From Ignavibacterium sp. (GTDB lineage: Bacteria; Bacteroidota; Ignavibacteria; Ignavibacteriales; Ignavibacteriaceae): a stretch of 64,000 nt of DNA. Positions 17,281 through 27,155 of this stretch are shown one piece after another; position 1 is the stretch's first letter; each line of letters begins with the position of its first letter. The notes beneath the pieces are model-generated. The model did no database searches. It was given only the letters and a program-made list of their open reading frames with translations, and was not told where the DNA came from. A program made the translations under genes and the position numbers. Location: assembly GCA_032027145.1 (NCBI GenBank), contig JAVSMP010000001.1, positions 1,020,903 to 1,084,902 on the forward strand. Reading direction: 5' to 3'.

Positions 17281-18663
17281 CTATTTATGTATTTTACCTC
17301 TTGCCAGTGAAGCAAAGATACCCAGAAAACATAAAACGCTGAAGAATATAAAAGCTGTTCGTAAGCTGATTAAAAATGCATCCTGATTTGCAGCACTTAT
17401 CTTTTCACTGCCGATGAAAACCGATATAATTATTATAACAATTCCCATCGAAAACATTTGTCCAATCATTCTCATTGATGCTAATGTTGATGATGCAACT
17501 CCATAATATTCGCTTTCAACCGAGCTCATAATTGCATTAACATTTGGTGATGAGAACAATGCAAAGCCAAACCCCATCATTGCAAGATTACCAACGATAA
17601 TAAAGTAACTTGTTTCTTTTGTAAGAAAACAGAAAATAATTAGTCCGAATGTCAGCAGTCCCATTCCAACCGATGCAACATATCCCGGTTCGGTTTTATC
17701 TGATAGTTTTCCGGATATTGGTGAAAACAATGCCTGCATTACCGGCTGTGTAATTAATATAATTCCGGCATCTTCTGGATTTAACATCTTAACACTTTGA
17801 AGATAAAAGCTCATTAAAAAACTAATTGCAAAAGTTGCACTGTAATTTATTAAAGCTGCTGTATTAGACATTGTAAATGTTTTGTTGCTGCGAAACAGAA
17901 GTATATTAAAAATAGGATATGCAGTTTTTGATTCAACAGTGTATAATACTACAAAAGAAAAAATGGAAACTGCTAACAGAAAATATCCAGCAGGCTTAGG
18001 AAAGAATGAAACAGATATCATTAATAAAATGATTGAGAGAATATAAATAGCTGCGCCCCTGTAATCATATTTGTTATCTTCAAATTTCTGCCACTCATGT
18101 TTAAGATAAATTGCATTGATAACAATAAGGCAGACACCCAGCAAAGCGTTTAAATAAAAAATTCCGCGCCAGCTTACATTTTGTGTTATCAAACCGCCAA
18201 GAAACGGTCCGGATGAAAGTCCGGTATAAACCGCAGAGGTATTTATTCCGAGCACCCTGCCGCGTTGTGATAATGGAAAAACACTAACAAGAATTGCAGT
18301 TGAACAACTGAAAATAAATGATGATCCAATACCTTGCATAACCCTGAATACAAGAAGCATTATTGTGCTAAAAGAAACTGCACTTAATATTGAGCCTGAT
18401 GTAAAGAGAATAATACCCCATTTAAAAAATTTTGTTCTGCCGTAAATATCTGTCAGTTTACCAACAGGCAGTAACAATGCCGCGGTTGTTACAATATATG
18501 CAGTTGATAGCCAGCTGAGAAGTAAAGCATTTGCATTAAACTCTTCGCCAATAACCGGCAGGGCAATATTTATAGAAGAACCCATGAATGCAGTCATAAA
18601 CGAAGCAAGTGTGGTGATCCACAAAATAAGCTTGGAAGGCGGGTTGTCGGAAGCTGCTATCAT
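17281..18663 (-). CDS. DHA2-like MFS drug transporter
   Basis: 460 aa with 12-14 transmembrane helices. It shows MGSSINIALPVIGEEF in TM1 (DHA2 family pattern), motif A GKLTDIYGRTKFFKWGI, VMQGIGSSFIFSCSTAILV and GPFLGGLITQNVSWRGIFYL. It is a stand-alone exporter gene, in contrast to the EmrB-type pump at 8736-10340, which sits with an adaptor and a channel. The substrate cannot be predicted. Confidence 0.88.
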   Translation of the reverse strand: MIAASDNPPSKLILWITTLASFMTAFMGSSINIALPVIGEEFNANALLLSWLSTAYIVTTAALLLPVGKLTDIYGRTKFFKWGIILFTSGSILSAVSFSTIMLLVFRVMQGIGSSFIFSCSTAILVSVFPLSQRGRVLGINTSAVYTGLSSGPFLGGLITQNVSWRGIFYLNALLGVCLIVINAIYLKHEWQKFEDNKYDYRGAAIYILSIILLMISVSFFPKPAGYFLLAVSIFSFVVLYTVESKTAYPIFNILLFRSNKTFTMSNTAALINYSATFAISFLMSFYLQSVKMLNPEDAGIILITQPVMQALFSPISGKLSDKTEPGYVASVGMGLLTFGLIIFCFLTKETSYFIIVGNLAMMGFGFALFSSPNVNAIMSSVESEYYGVASSTLASMRMIGQMFSMGIVIIIISVFIGSEKISAANQDAFLISLRTAFIFFSVLCFLGIFASLARGKIHK

Positions 18664-18798
18664 TTATTAAGACAGATTATAATTCGTATTGTTCCAGCAG
18701 TTAAAAACAGAATGATAACCCAAATATAATGCATTTTAGTTTTATTGGATAAAAATTCTTAATTAAACAAAAATAAATTGTTCAGTTAGAGTTTGAGT

Positions 18799-19377
18799 TT
18801 AAAAACCAACTGCTACTCCAACATGTACTATTGGCTCCCACTTCTTAAATGGAGAATTTTTATCCTGTAAGACATCAAATAAAATCTCAGCATAAGCAGT
18901 TGCATTTGAACCAATTGGCTGTCTGTATCCTGCGCCAAGCAGTACAAACGGAACCCACACTCTTTCGGACTCATATTTTTGGCTTAATTGATTGTAGGTA
19001 TGGTGTTCATAGTTTGTAAATGCAAATTCTGCGTGCAAATATCCAAGTGGAACCGGACTGTATCTCATAAACAAACTTCCGCCAAAGTTATGATAAGTAA
19101 AATTTTCTCTGTTCTTATAATTTTCTTTTATAAAAGAATAATGAGCCTTGAGCCCGGATGAAAACTTAGAGCTGAAATTATATCCTATCATAGGTTCGGC
19201 ACTAATAAGAATATAGTCGTTCCAAACATTAGCTCCGACATTACCGCCAAAATACCAATTGCCGGCTTTGGATGCGGGTGTATTGCTTAGCATAGTAGCT
19301 GAATAATCTTCTGCAAAATTAAGTGAAGAAGAAAAACAAAGAACAATGAAGAAAGAGAATGTAATTGTTTTTTTCAT
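18799..19377 (-). CDS. outer-membrane beta-barrel protein
   Basis: 192 aa. A signal peptide (residues 1-22) is followed by amphipathic strands: NWYFGGNVGANVWNDYILIS, PMIGYNFSSKFSSGLKAHYS, YHNFGGSLFMRYSPVPLGYL, PFVLLGAGYRQPIGSNATAY. It ends in HVGVAVGF with a terminal Phe. This is an OmpW-like or OMP_b-brl small barrel; its function is unknown. A GGAAGG RBS lies 8 nt before the ATG. Confidence 0.75.
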   Translation of the reverse strand: MKKTITFSFFIVLCFSSSLNFAEDYSATMLSNTPASKAGNWYFGGNVGANVWNDYILISAEPMIGYNFSSKFSSGLKAHYSFIKENYKNRENFTYHNFGGSLFMRYSPVPLGYLHAEFAFTNYEHHTYNQLSQKYESERVWVPFVLLGAGYRQPIGSNATAYAEILFDVLQDKNSPFKKWEPIVHVGVAVGF

Positions 19378-19613
19378 AAGACAACCTTCCTTTAGCTTAA
19401 ATAATTAATAATAATCGGATGTGTAAAACTAACACTTAATCAAATAAATTAAAGCGGTTTAGGTAATTTTATCAAAACTGCATTGGCAACTTTGTTTTAA
19501 AAATCAGCAGACATATTTTTAGAATAACAACATAAGAATTATCTTTTTGCAAAGACAAATTTAATTATTAAATCAGCTTTATATTCTCAATTATTTTTAT
19601 ATAGGAAATTTTT

Positions 19614-20957
19614 ATGGGAGCTTTAGAAAATGTTCTAACTCAAATTAGTGATATTCTTTGGGGTTATCCGCTTATTATTCTTCTTTTCGGTACACATATT
19701 TATTTAACTATAAGATTGAAGATAATTCAAAGGTTTATCGGAAAAGCAATAAAGATTTCTTTGGGCAGAAGTAAAGAGGGAAGCGGGGATATTAGTCAGT
19801 TTGGGGCATTAACCACGGCACTTGCAGCAACAATTGGTACAGGAAATATAGTTGGCGTATCGACTGCAATTGCAGCAGGCGGACCTGGTGCTGTTTTATG
19901 GATGTGGCTTACAGGTGTCTTTGGAATATCCACAAAATACAGTGAAGCATTGCTCGCAGTTAAATACAGAGTTAAAATGGCGGATGGATCAATGGCTGGC
20001 GGTCCTATGTATGTTCTTGAGCGCGGATTGAATATGAAATGGCTTGCTGTTTTGTTTGCTGCTTTCACATCAGTTACTGCTTTTGGAATCGGTAATATGG
20101 TGCAGTCCAATTCTATTTCAACTTTAGTGTTTGAAACTTTTAATATACCGATGTGGATAACAGGAATTATTTTAACTGTTTTAACTGCTGTGGTTATTAT
20201 CGGCGGAATAAAATCTATTGCAACTGTTTGTGAAAGACTTGTTCCTTTTATGGCGATAACCTATTTGCTCGGCTGTTTGATAATTCTTGCAATGAACATT
20301 GGAGGAATTCCGAATACAGTTATGCTGATATTTAACAGCGCATTCAGCGGGCATGCTGTTGTTGGTGGATTTGTTGGTGCAGGAATGAAAGAAGCAATAA
20401 GATTTGGAATCGCACGCGGGTTGTTTTCAAACGAATCTGGTTTGGGCAGTGCACCTATTGTAGCAGCAGCAGCACAAACTAAGAACCCTGTTAGACAGGC
20501 GCTGGTCTCTTCAACCGGTACATTCTGGGATACTGTTGCGGTCTGTGCAGTAACTGGATTAGTAATTGTAAATTCAGGCGAATGGTTGAAAGGACTTTCA
20601 GGAGCAGCATTAACCAAACAGGCATTCAGTGATTTTCAGATAATTGGTCCTATTGTTTTAACTTTAGGACTGTTAACCTTCGTCTTCTCAACTATACTTG
20701 GCTGGTCTTACTATGGCGAGAAAGCTGCCGAATATCTTTTCGGAAACAAAGTTGTAAAACCTTACAGATATCTTTGGGTGATTTTTGTAATGATTGGCTC
20801 TGTGATGTCTTTAAATATAGTGTGGACTTTTGCAGATGTAACTAATGCTTTAATGGCAATACCAAATCTTGTTTCATTATTACTATTAAGCGGAGTAATC
20901 GTAAAGGAAACAAAAAAATATTTATGGAACGGAAATATTGAAGAGGAAGGGGAATAA
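19614..20957 (+). CDS. AGCS-family sodium:alanine/glycine symporter
   Basis: 447 aa with about 11 transmembrane helices. Family signatures are ATIGTGNIVGVSTAIAAGG, PGAVLWMWLTGVFGISTKYSE, and SMAGGPMYVLERGL near the first third, with IARGLFSNESGLGSAPI in the middle. It imports alanine or glycine with sodium. Length is typical of AlsT/DagA proteins. No regulator or riboswitch was seen in the 236-bp upstream gap. Confidence 0.93.
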   Translation: MGALENVLTQISDILWGYPLIILLFGTHIYLTIRLKIIQRFIGKAIKISLGRSKEGSGDISQFGALTTALAATIGTGNIVGVSTAIAAGGPGAVLWMWLTGVFGISTKYSEALLAVKYRVKMADGSMAGGPMYVLERGLNMKWLAVLFAAFTSVTAFGIGNMVQSNSISTLVFETFNIPMWITGIILTVLTAVVIIGGIKSIATVCERLVPFMAITYLLGCLIILAMNIGGIPNTVMLIFNSAFSGHAVVGGFVGAGMKEAIRFGIARGLFSNESGLGSAPIVAAAAQTKNPVRQALVSSTGTFWDTVAVCAVTGLVIVNSGEWLKGLSGAALTKQAFSDFQIIGPIVLTLGLLTFVFSTILGWSYYGEKAAEYLFGNKVVKPYRYLWVIFVMIGSVMSLNIVWTFADVTNALMAIPNLVSLLLLSGVIVKETKKYLWNGNIEEEGE

Positions 20958-21057
20958 TAATTTTAAATTTTTGTCAACGAATAAATAATTTTTTTAAAAG
21001 GCTTTCAGGCATTGATTGGTAAAGCAAACTATTTAAAGATAATTACTGGCAACTATT

Positions 21058-22209
21058 TTATTTTTCCTCCTGACTCATCAACTGCTCAAAGAATTCCATA
21101 TTTGGTGAATCAGAATTTGATATAATAATTTTAATAATTGCAGTAAGCGGAACAGAAAGCAGCATACCAACGATTCCCCAGATATAACCCCAAAGCAGAA
21201 CTGAAAGTAAAATCAAAAGTGGATTTAAGTTTAATCTTTTTCCAATAATCATAGGTTCAGCAACATTAAATGCAAGTGTTTGAATTCCAATCAGCACCAA
21301 TAACACCAAAAGAACAGCACCAAATGAATCAAACTGTACAAGAGTAAATAAAACAGGAAATATCAATGCAGCAGCAGAGCCAATTGTAGGAATGAAATTA
21401 AATAGAAAAACGAATAATCCCCAAACGATTGGGAAGTCAACCCCTATCAAGCCCAAAACAATAGTAGTAATTAAACCCGCAGCAAGATTAACTCCCACTT
21501 TTGCGATTATGTATCGCTGTATTTGATTAGTTATTTTGGTAAAAGTATCCTCAAGCTGCTGAATGCTCAGTTTCTTTCGATTATCCGGCTCATCAGCAGG
21601 TTCTGAACCATCAACTGACTCAGCATTTTGTTTAATATCTTTTTTTATCTCATTAAATCCTGAATAGGCTTTTTTAAAAACATATCTGCGTTCAATTGCA
21701 TTGTAGATGGTTTTATTTCCTGAAAGAACAAATACAAAAAAGAAAAGCACAAAAAGCACGCTTCCGAGCAATGAAAAGGTAGATGAAAACAATTCGCTTA
21801 AAATATCTTGTAAGTTTAACGACTTAATTAAATTGTCGAATGAAAACTGTGTAAAGAATTTATCTGTAATTCCTAATGAAACAGCAGCATTTCTGATAAG
21901 ACTGCTTAGCTTATCACCATAGAATGGCAATCCATCAGCAAATTGAAAGAATGAATCAACTACAATTCTTCCTATACCATAAAGCATAAAAAAAGTAATG
22001 GCAAGATCAATTAGAATAATTAAGAACATCGGAATCTTTTTTTTGGTTAGCCAGTTATTGAAAGGTGAAAATACAAAGAAAAGGAAAACCGCAATTAAAA
22101 GAGGGATGCAAATATGACTTAACTCTTTTAATACTATTCCAATTACAACTAAACCAATTACAACGATGAAGAACTTTGTTACTCCATCAAAACTTGTTTT
22201 ATTTGTCAT
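21058..22209 (-). CDS. AI-2E-family (TqsA/PerM-like) membrane transporter
   Basis: 383 aa. Hydrophobic N- and C-terminal blocks (about 8 TM in total) flank a charged cytosolic loop (residues ~165-220). The family signature is in the last third: VWGLFVFLFNFIPTIGSAAA, LNPLLILLSVLLWGYIWGIV and GMLLSVPLTAIIKI. Members are linked to autoinducer or ion export; the substrate here is unknown. It is convergent with the AGCS symporter gene (100 bp apart). Confidence 0.9.
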   Translation of the reverse strand: MTNKTSFDGVTKFFIVVIGLVVIGIVLKELSHICIPLLIAVFLFFVFSPFNNWLTKKKIPMFLIILIDLAITFFMLYGIGRIVVDSFFQFADGLPFYGDKLSSLIRNAAVSLGITDKFFTQFSFDNLIKSLNLQDILSELFSSTFSLLGSVLFVLFFFVFVLSGNKTIYNAIERRYVFKKAYSGFNEIKKDIKQNAESVDGSEPADEPDNRKKLSIQQLEDTFTKITNQIQRYIIAKVGVNLAAGLITTIVLGLIGVDFPIVWGLFVFLFNFIPTIGSAAALIFPVLFTLVQFDSFGAVLLVLLVLIGIQTLAFNVAEPMIIGKRLNLNPLLILLSVLLWGYIWGIVGMLLSVPLTAIIKIIISNSDSPNMEFFEQLMSQEEK

Positions 22210-22266
22210 AATAAATTCATTTATCTTAATCCAACAAAAATGATGGATGATTTATAATAATTAATT

Positions 22267-22300
22267 ATTACACGGTAACATACAGGTGATATTACACGGT
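22267..22300. repeat. 10-bp direct repeat ATTACACGGT, 24-bp period
   Basis: Two exact copies (22267-22276 and 22291-22300) lie in the 101-bp gap before the AI-2E gene on the minus strand side and after the DUF885-like gene. The second copy runs into GTTATC, giving GGTAACA and GGTGTTA halves. Two helical turns of spacing would suit a protein-binding site. No binding factor is known. Confidence 0.35.
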
Positions 22301-22310
22301 GTTATCGCTG

Positions 22311-23639
22311 TTATTTAATTAATCCGCCAGGGGTTTGCGGTGTTGATAACAAATATTCAAAAAGCTCCCAGCGTTTTTTCAGATTATCAACTGTTCCGCC
22401 ATTACTTTCAATATAATTTTTTACAATATCATATCCCAGATTATAGTTGATCACATAACTTCTGTAAGTTTCAATAAACGAAACATATTTATCAGCACTC
22501 TCTTTTGTTCGTAAAGAGTTTTTCTGCAGCCATTCAACGGTTTGATCACGGTTCCACTTTTCATTTAGATAATTTCTTGCTGCCTCATTTCCTGCATAAG
22601 AAAAATTCTTTTGCAGATCGAGAACTTTATAATAAAGATCAGCTTCATCAGAATTAATTCCGGCTATCGGAAACAAAATCTCTTTTTCAAATTTTATCCT
22701 TTCATTTCCGGGGAATGCCATTGCGATACCATAATTAGCTGTTCCTTCTGCAATTAGTGATTGCGGAGAAAACAGAACATAAACTTTAAACTCAACCCAA
22801 TTTCTTCCGTTTGAAAGCTTTTGCTCGAGTAAAGTATTATAAACGTGATGTCCGGGATAACCTTCGTGAGATGCAAGATCAACCGCGCGGTCAATAAAAA
22901 CCGGCAGGTCGGTATTTACTTCTATCAAACTGAAATAATTTCCTTTGTACCAATTATATGCTCCCCAGGGCTTGTCTTTTACATATTCTATTTTAAAAGA
23001 TTCCTGTTCAGGTAATTTTATATAATTCAAAGTTCTTATTCTGCATTCTTTAATTGCAGCATCAAAAACATTTTTAAGTTTATCTGCAGGAATGATAAAT
23101 TTCATTTTAAAATCATTTAATCGTTTTACAACATCACCTTTACCGGGTAATATATTATCGAGTTCAGCTATTGCATCCTGGAAATACCCGTCATTATGAA
23201 CAGGTGCCTCAGTATCATATAATGCTTTTGTTTCCATATCAAAAGGAAGTACAACACCGTTTAACATATTAATATAAGTTTTACAGGCAAGCATCTGTTT
23301 GTAAAGATATCGAAATCTCAATGTTTCAAGTTCCGTAGCTTTATATGCACCCAGAGATTCTAATTCATTTAATATCGCATCAGTTTTTGAGGATAATTCA
23401 TTAAACGCTGTTGAATCAAATTGTAAATTTGTTTTTAAACCAGAACGCCATTCTTCGGGCCCATAATAAGCATCAACAAAATCTGAATCATACTGCCCGA
23501 TATTAAGAACAAGTTTTACATATTCTTCTGCAATTGAATTCATCTTTAATTCTAAATCACTTTGAATTATTGGTTCCTTGCGCTCGCTGCAAGAAATAAA
23601 AATTATTGTTGTAAGTAATATGAAAAATATTTTATTCAT
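22311..23639 (-). CDS. DUF885-like metallopeptidase lipoprotein
   Basis: 442 aa. A lipoprotein signal ends IFISC (Cys17). The central motif SHEGYPGHHV matches the HExxPGHH pattern of the DUF885 family, and AEGTANYGIAMAFPG further on resembles its conserved EGxA-Y segment, so a zinc-dependent peptidase-like active site is likely. It would be anchored in the outer or inner membrane, facing the periplasm. It is 13 bp downstream of the amylase gene on the same strand and probably cotranscribed. Overall sequence is divergent, so an inactive homologue is possible. Confidence 0.65.
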   Translation of the reverse strand: MNKIFFILLTTIIFISCSERKEPIIQSDLELKMNSIAEEYVKLVLNIGQYDSDFVDAYYGPEEWRSGLKTNLQFDSTAFNELSSKTDAILNELESLGAYKATELETLRFRYLYKQMLACKTYINMLNGVVLPFDMETKALYDTEAPVHNDGYFQDAIAELDNILPGKGDVVKRLNDFKMKFIIPADKLKNVFDAAIKECRIRTLNYIKLPEQESFKIEYVKDKPWGAYNWYKGNYFSLIEVNTDLPVFIDRAVDLASHEGYPGHHVYNTLLEQKLSNGRNWVEFKVYVLFSPQSLIAEGTANYGIAMAFPGNERIKFEKEILFPIAGINSDEADLYYKVLDLQKNFSYAGNEAARNYLNEKWNRDQTVEWLQKNSLRTKESADKYVSFIETYRSYVINYNLGYDIVKNYIESNGGTVDNLKKRWELFEYLLSTPQTPGGLIK

Positions 23640-23652
23640 TTTATTTCCTTAA

Positions 23653-26034
23653 TTATTCTAATATCAGGACTAATGATTTAATTCCAGTTACATTTATTGA
23701 AATCAAATTATTTTTTACCTCATAAATTTTTTCACTTATAATATCTTTAGCATTATTAATTTTATATACTGCTGGTAATTTCAGTTCAACATCTTGTTTG
23801 TAAATGCTTTTATTTAATATTACTAAAATTCTTTCATTCATATCCGATCTTAAATAAGCATAGATATTTTCATCAGCCTGTAATGTTAAAAAATCTCCGT
23901 ATCTCAGAGCAGAATGTTCTTTTCTAATGTGAATCAGCTTACTAACATCTTTGAGAGTTTGTTTTTCATATTCGTTAAGCTCATCATTAAATCTCATCAT
24001 TCTTCTGTTGTCAGGATCAGCGGCACCAGTCATTCCGATTTCATCTCCGTAATAAATAATTGGAATTCCTGGAATTGTCAGCAGGTAAGCTAAATGTAAT
24101 TTAAGTTTATCATAACTTTCCGGATTATCAACCTGCGGTGGATTTGTCCATCCGATCTCTATTGCCTGTCCGTCATTTATAGCAAGATCACCATCAGCAT
24201 AAGCCATGTATCGAATCTTATCATGACTATCCATTATATTGCCCATCAGATTATTATATCCGAATACCTGAAATGATTTTTGCATTTGATAATCAAGCAA
24301 TTTGAAGGAAGCATTATCATCTAAAAAAGTAGGAATAGCAGCATCGTAAAGATTAAAATTAAACTGTGCGTTTAATTGTCCGTTATTAACATAAGATGCA
24401 ATCAGATCAATTCCGCCGAATGTTTCACCAATTTGATAAATTTCTTTTTTCTCAGGGATTGAAATTTCTCTTTTAAGTTTTGATGTTAATAATCTCCAGT
24501 ATTCATTCGGAACATGCTTAACGGCATCGTGACGAAATCCGTCAGCGCCGGTAACTTTTAGCCACCACACCGCATTATCTGTCATAAACTCAAGCGCTTC
24601 AAAAGAACTTACATAATCAAACGAAGGCATATAAGGTTCGAACCAGGTGGTTAATCTATATTCATCCCACAAACGCAAGTTTAACCTTCCGTTAGGTAAA
24701 TTGTAATTACCGAACCAATCCCGGTGATCTTTCCACATCCAGTGCTCTTTGTGAACATGATGAGCAACATAATCCAAAAACACACTTGATTTTTTTTGAT
24801 GTGCAAGATCAATAAATTTTTTAACAAGATTCATATCGCCAAAATGTTCTTCGACTTTGGTTGAAGAAACAGGCCAGTATCCATGATAACCAGTGTACCA
24901 GCGATGCGGTGCAGGAAACTCTCTGTAAGCATTATTAGTATTATCTACAATTGGAGAAAGCCAGAACGCATTTATTCCGAGCTGCTCAAAATAGCCTTCT
25001 TCAAGTTTGTTGATTAATCCCTGCAAGTCACCACCCTGATAATTAGCTTGGGTAAAAAGTGAATCGTGATTAATTGGAGCATCGTTAGATGTATCTCCGT
25101 TACAAAAACGATCGATCATTAAATTATAGATTATATTATCATTCAAAGTATGAATATCGGAGTTTCCGGCAATAACCCCATTGTGCAATTGAACTGTTTG
25201 TATATTGCTGTGTTTTCCCATTCTGTTAACAGCAAGCCGTATATAATGATTATCTATGAGCATTTTCCCTTTTACTGTTAGACTGATCTCTCTTCCATTC
25301 AGCTTTATCAATTCTTTGGGAAATAATTTATTGTCAAAAAGAACAACCAGACTTTCATCATCAACGAAGTTACTTCTATCGCTGTTTTCAAAATAAAATT
25401 TTAAGACAATTTCATCTTCCTTTTTTTCTGCTCCGGTGATGTGAAGAAACATTTTATCAATTGCAGGCTCTTCAATTATTCGTACTGAATTAAAATCACC
25501 CATTCCATTTGATACTTTAACCGGGTTTGCAGGATCAACAACTTCTTTTCCATCAATAAAGAATTTATATTCATATCTGCCAGGATCCAGAGGTATTTCA
25601 ACTTCAAACACTCCATCACCGTTTGTATCTTTCATTGGTAAGCCTTGACGATCCCAGCTGTTGAATTGTCCGAACAGATTGATCTGTTTTTCTCCGGATT
25701 GGGGTTTATATGTAAAGAGATATTTTTTAGTCTTTATCAGTTTTACAGGCAGCTGATACGTTTCTCCATTATGCTTAAATGAAATCAATTCTATTCCTGA
25801 AAAATTATCTTTCGGGGTAAATGAGACTTCATTTAATGAAGCATTATATTCTACATAAATATTTTTGTTGGAAGTAAACTCTATATTATAACTATCTGAG
25901 TAAAAAATATCGCTTATCAATACTTTTGTTGTTTGTTCCTGTAATAGATTTACGGGTTGGATCAAATCATAAATTGGCTGTGAGGAAACAGTTGAATAAA
26001 AGAAAATTAGCGCGATTAAAATATTTCTAACCAT
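23653..26034 (-). CDS. secreted GH13 alpha-amylase-family enzyme with glycogen-binding-like domain
   Basis: 793 aa. A signal peptide (residues 1-18) is followed by an Ig-like stretch, an AMPK/CBM48-like domain (FGQFNSWDRQGLPM, PGRYEYKFFIDGK, about residues 107-185), a further beta domain, then the GH13 barrel from about residue 300. Conserved regions include FLDYVAHHVHKEH, GFRHDAVKH with nucleophile Asp503, IGETFGG with acid/base Glu537, and MDSHDKIR with Asp605. A C-terminal beta domain ends the protein. It would hydrolyse alpha-1,4 glucans or cyclomaltodextrins outside the inner membrane. The DUF885-like gene follows. Confidence 0.93.
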   Translation of the reverse strand: MVRNILIALIFFYSTVSSQPIYDLIQPVNLLQEQTTKVLISDIFYSDSYNIEFTSNKNIYVEYNASLNEVSFTPKDNFSGIELISFKHNGETYQLPVKLIKTKKYLFTYKPQSGEKQINLFGQFNSWDRQGLPMKDTNGDGVFEVEIPLDPGRYEYKFFIDGKEVVDPANPVKVSNGMGDFNSVRIIEEPAIDKMFLHITGAEKKEDEIVLKFYFENSDRSNFVDDESLVVLFDNKLFPKELIKLNGREISLTVKGKMLIDNHYIRLAVNRMGKHSNIQTVQLHNGVIAGNSDIHTLNDNIIYNLMIDRFCNGDTSNDAPINHDSLFTQANYQGGDLQGLINKLEEGYFEQLGINAFWLSPIVDNTNNAYREFPAPHRWYTGYHGYWPVSSTKVEEHFGDMNLVKKFIDLAHQKKSSVFLDYVAHHVHKEHWMWKDHRDWFGNYNLPNGRLNLRLWDEYRLTTWFEPYMPSFDYVSSFEALEFMTDNAVWWLKVTGADGFRHDAVKHVPNEYWRLLTSKLKREISIPEKKEIYQIGETFGGIDLIASYVNNGQLNAQFNFNLYDAAIPTFLDDNASFKLLDYQMQKSFQVFGYNNLMGNIMDSHDKIRYMAYADGDLAINDGQAIEIGWTNPPQVDNPESYDKLKLHLAYLLTIPGIPIIYYGDEIGMTGAADPDNRRMMRFNDELNEYEKQTLKDVSKLIHIRKEHSALRYGDFLTLQADENIYAYLRSDMNERILVILNKSIYKQDVELKLPAVYKINNAKDIISEKIYEVKNNLISINVTGIKSLVLILE

Positions 26035-26162
26035 TTTATTATCCTGGAATAATTGCTCAATTGTTTCGTTGATGAATGCTGAACCTGAGATTTATTGATG
26101 CTGTTTTTTGTAACACAAATTTACAACAAACAGATCAAATGTTTTAGTGGGAAAAGCTGTGA

Positions 26163-26576
26163 TTATTTCAATTCGCTAATGTCATCAATAAAGTAACAGT
26201 AATTATGTTTTTTCATTCCGATCTTTGAGTAGTAATCAATTACAGACGGAGCAGAAAGTAATATGAGTTTTGCCTTCGGTGTTGCTTTTTTTGTTTCTTC
26301 AACAAGTTTTTTTCCGATTCCCATTTTCTGATACTCTACGTTAACTGCAAGATCAGAAAGGTAAGTGCAGTAAACAAAATCAGTAATTGATCTTGCAACC
26401 CCAATTAATAACCCGTTTAATCTTGCGGTAACAATTAAATTTGCATTGTTGCACATTGTTGTAATTCTTTGCTCATCATCAACGGGTCTTCGCTCGGCAA
26501 GAGTGCTTGATTTAAGCACTTCAATAAATTCATCAGGGTCAAGAAATCGTTCAATTGCATAATTTATTTTATCCAT
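26163..26576 (-). CDS. GNAT-family N-acetyltransferase
   Basis: 137 aa from ATG 26574-26576 (MDKINYAIERF); an upstream in-frame ATG at 26633 is less likely because the terminator hairpin of the HU gene lies between and a GGAG sits 8 nt before the chosen ATG. The acetyl-CoA-binding signature is VEYQKMGIGKKLVEE (R/Q-x-x-G-x-G/A), preceded by the beta4 strand YLSDLAVN. The acceptor is unknown. It follows the HU gene closely (69 bp), but the terminator suggests mostly separate transcription. Confidence 0.85.
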   Translation of the reverse strand: MDKINYAIERFLDPDEFIEVLKSSTLAERRPVDDEQRITTMCNNANLIVTARLNGLLIGVARSITDFVYCTYLSDLAVNVEYQKMGIGKKLVEETKKATPKAKLILLSAPSVIDYYSKIGMKKHNYCYFIDDISELK

Positions 26577-26590
26577 AGTAACTCCATAAA

Positions 26591-26625
26591 TAAAAAAAGC
26601 GAAGAACAATTGCTTGTGCTTCGCT
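26591..26625 (-). terminator. intrinsic terminator of the HU gene
   Basis: On the minus strand, AGCGAAG-C-ACAA, loop GCAA, TTGT-T-CTTCGCT is followed by seven T. It lies 21 bp after the HU stop and ends about 15 bp before the GNAT start codon, within the leader of that gene. Confidence 0.88.
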
Positions 26626-26645
26626 CTAAACAAATTTAAGTAATC

Positions 26646-26930
26646 TTATTTTAGAACAGCATCTTTTGCTGCTTTAGCTATTCTGAATTTCAATACTTTT
26701 TTTGCAGGGATAACCATTGTTTCACCGGTAGCAGGATTTCTTCCCATTCTTTTCTTTCGGTTAACAACAACTAATTTACCTAAACCAGGTATTGTGAATG
26801 CCTTCTTAGCTTCTTTGTATGATAAAGCTACGAGCTCATCTAAAAACTGACCAGCTAATTTTTTTGTAACACCGGTCTTCTTTGCCATGTGGTCAAGAAT
26901 TTGGCCTTTGGTCATTGGTTTTACTGCCAT
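26646..26930 (-). CDS. HU-family DNA-binding protein
   Basis: 94 aa with the canonical HU/IHF layout: helical N-terminus (MTKGQILDHMAKKTGVTKKLAG), then the signature GRNPATGETMVIPAKKVLKFR that forms the DNA-embracing arm, and a C-terminal helix (AKAAKDAVLK). IPGLGKLVVVNRKKRMGRNP fits the family. It bends and compacts DNA. Single-gene unit with its own terminator. Confidence 0.96.
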   Translation of the reverse strand: MAVKPMTKGQILDHMAKKTGVTKKLAGQFLDELVALSYKEAKKAFTIPGLGKLVVVNRKKRMGRNPATGETMVIPAKKVLKFRIAKAAKDAVLK

Positions 26931-27155
26931 AAATAGCCCTCTCTTTTAATTTATGAATGAAGTTAAATTACAAAGCGAAAATAAATATATTTTTTCTGAA
27001 AAGAAAAGAGCCGCACTAAATATTTTAATGTAATGTTAAAGCCTAATAAACACTGAGTGAAACAGAACCCCATGTTAAGTGTTAATTACTGCTTTGTTGA
27101 GGTGAAGTTAATTCTTTATTTTGATGTTAGTAATTTTTAGCAGATTATCTTCTTT

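Noticed and set aside
26577-26633. 19-residue N-terminal extension of the GNAT protein
   Set aside because: It would translate through the HU terminator hairpin; the internal ATG has a GGAG site and matches the family start.
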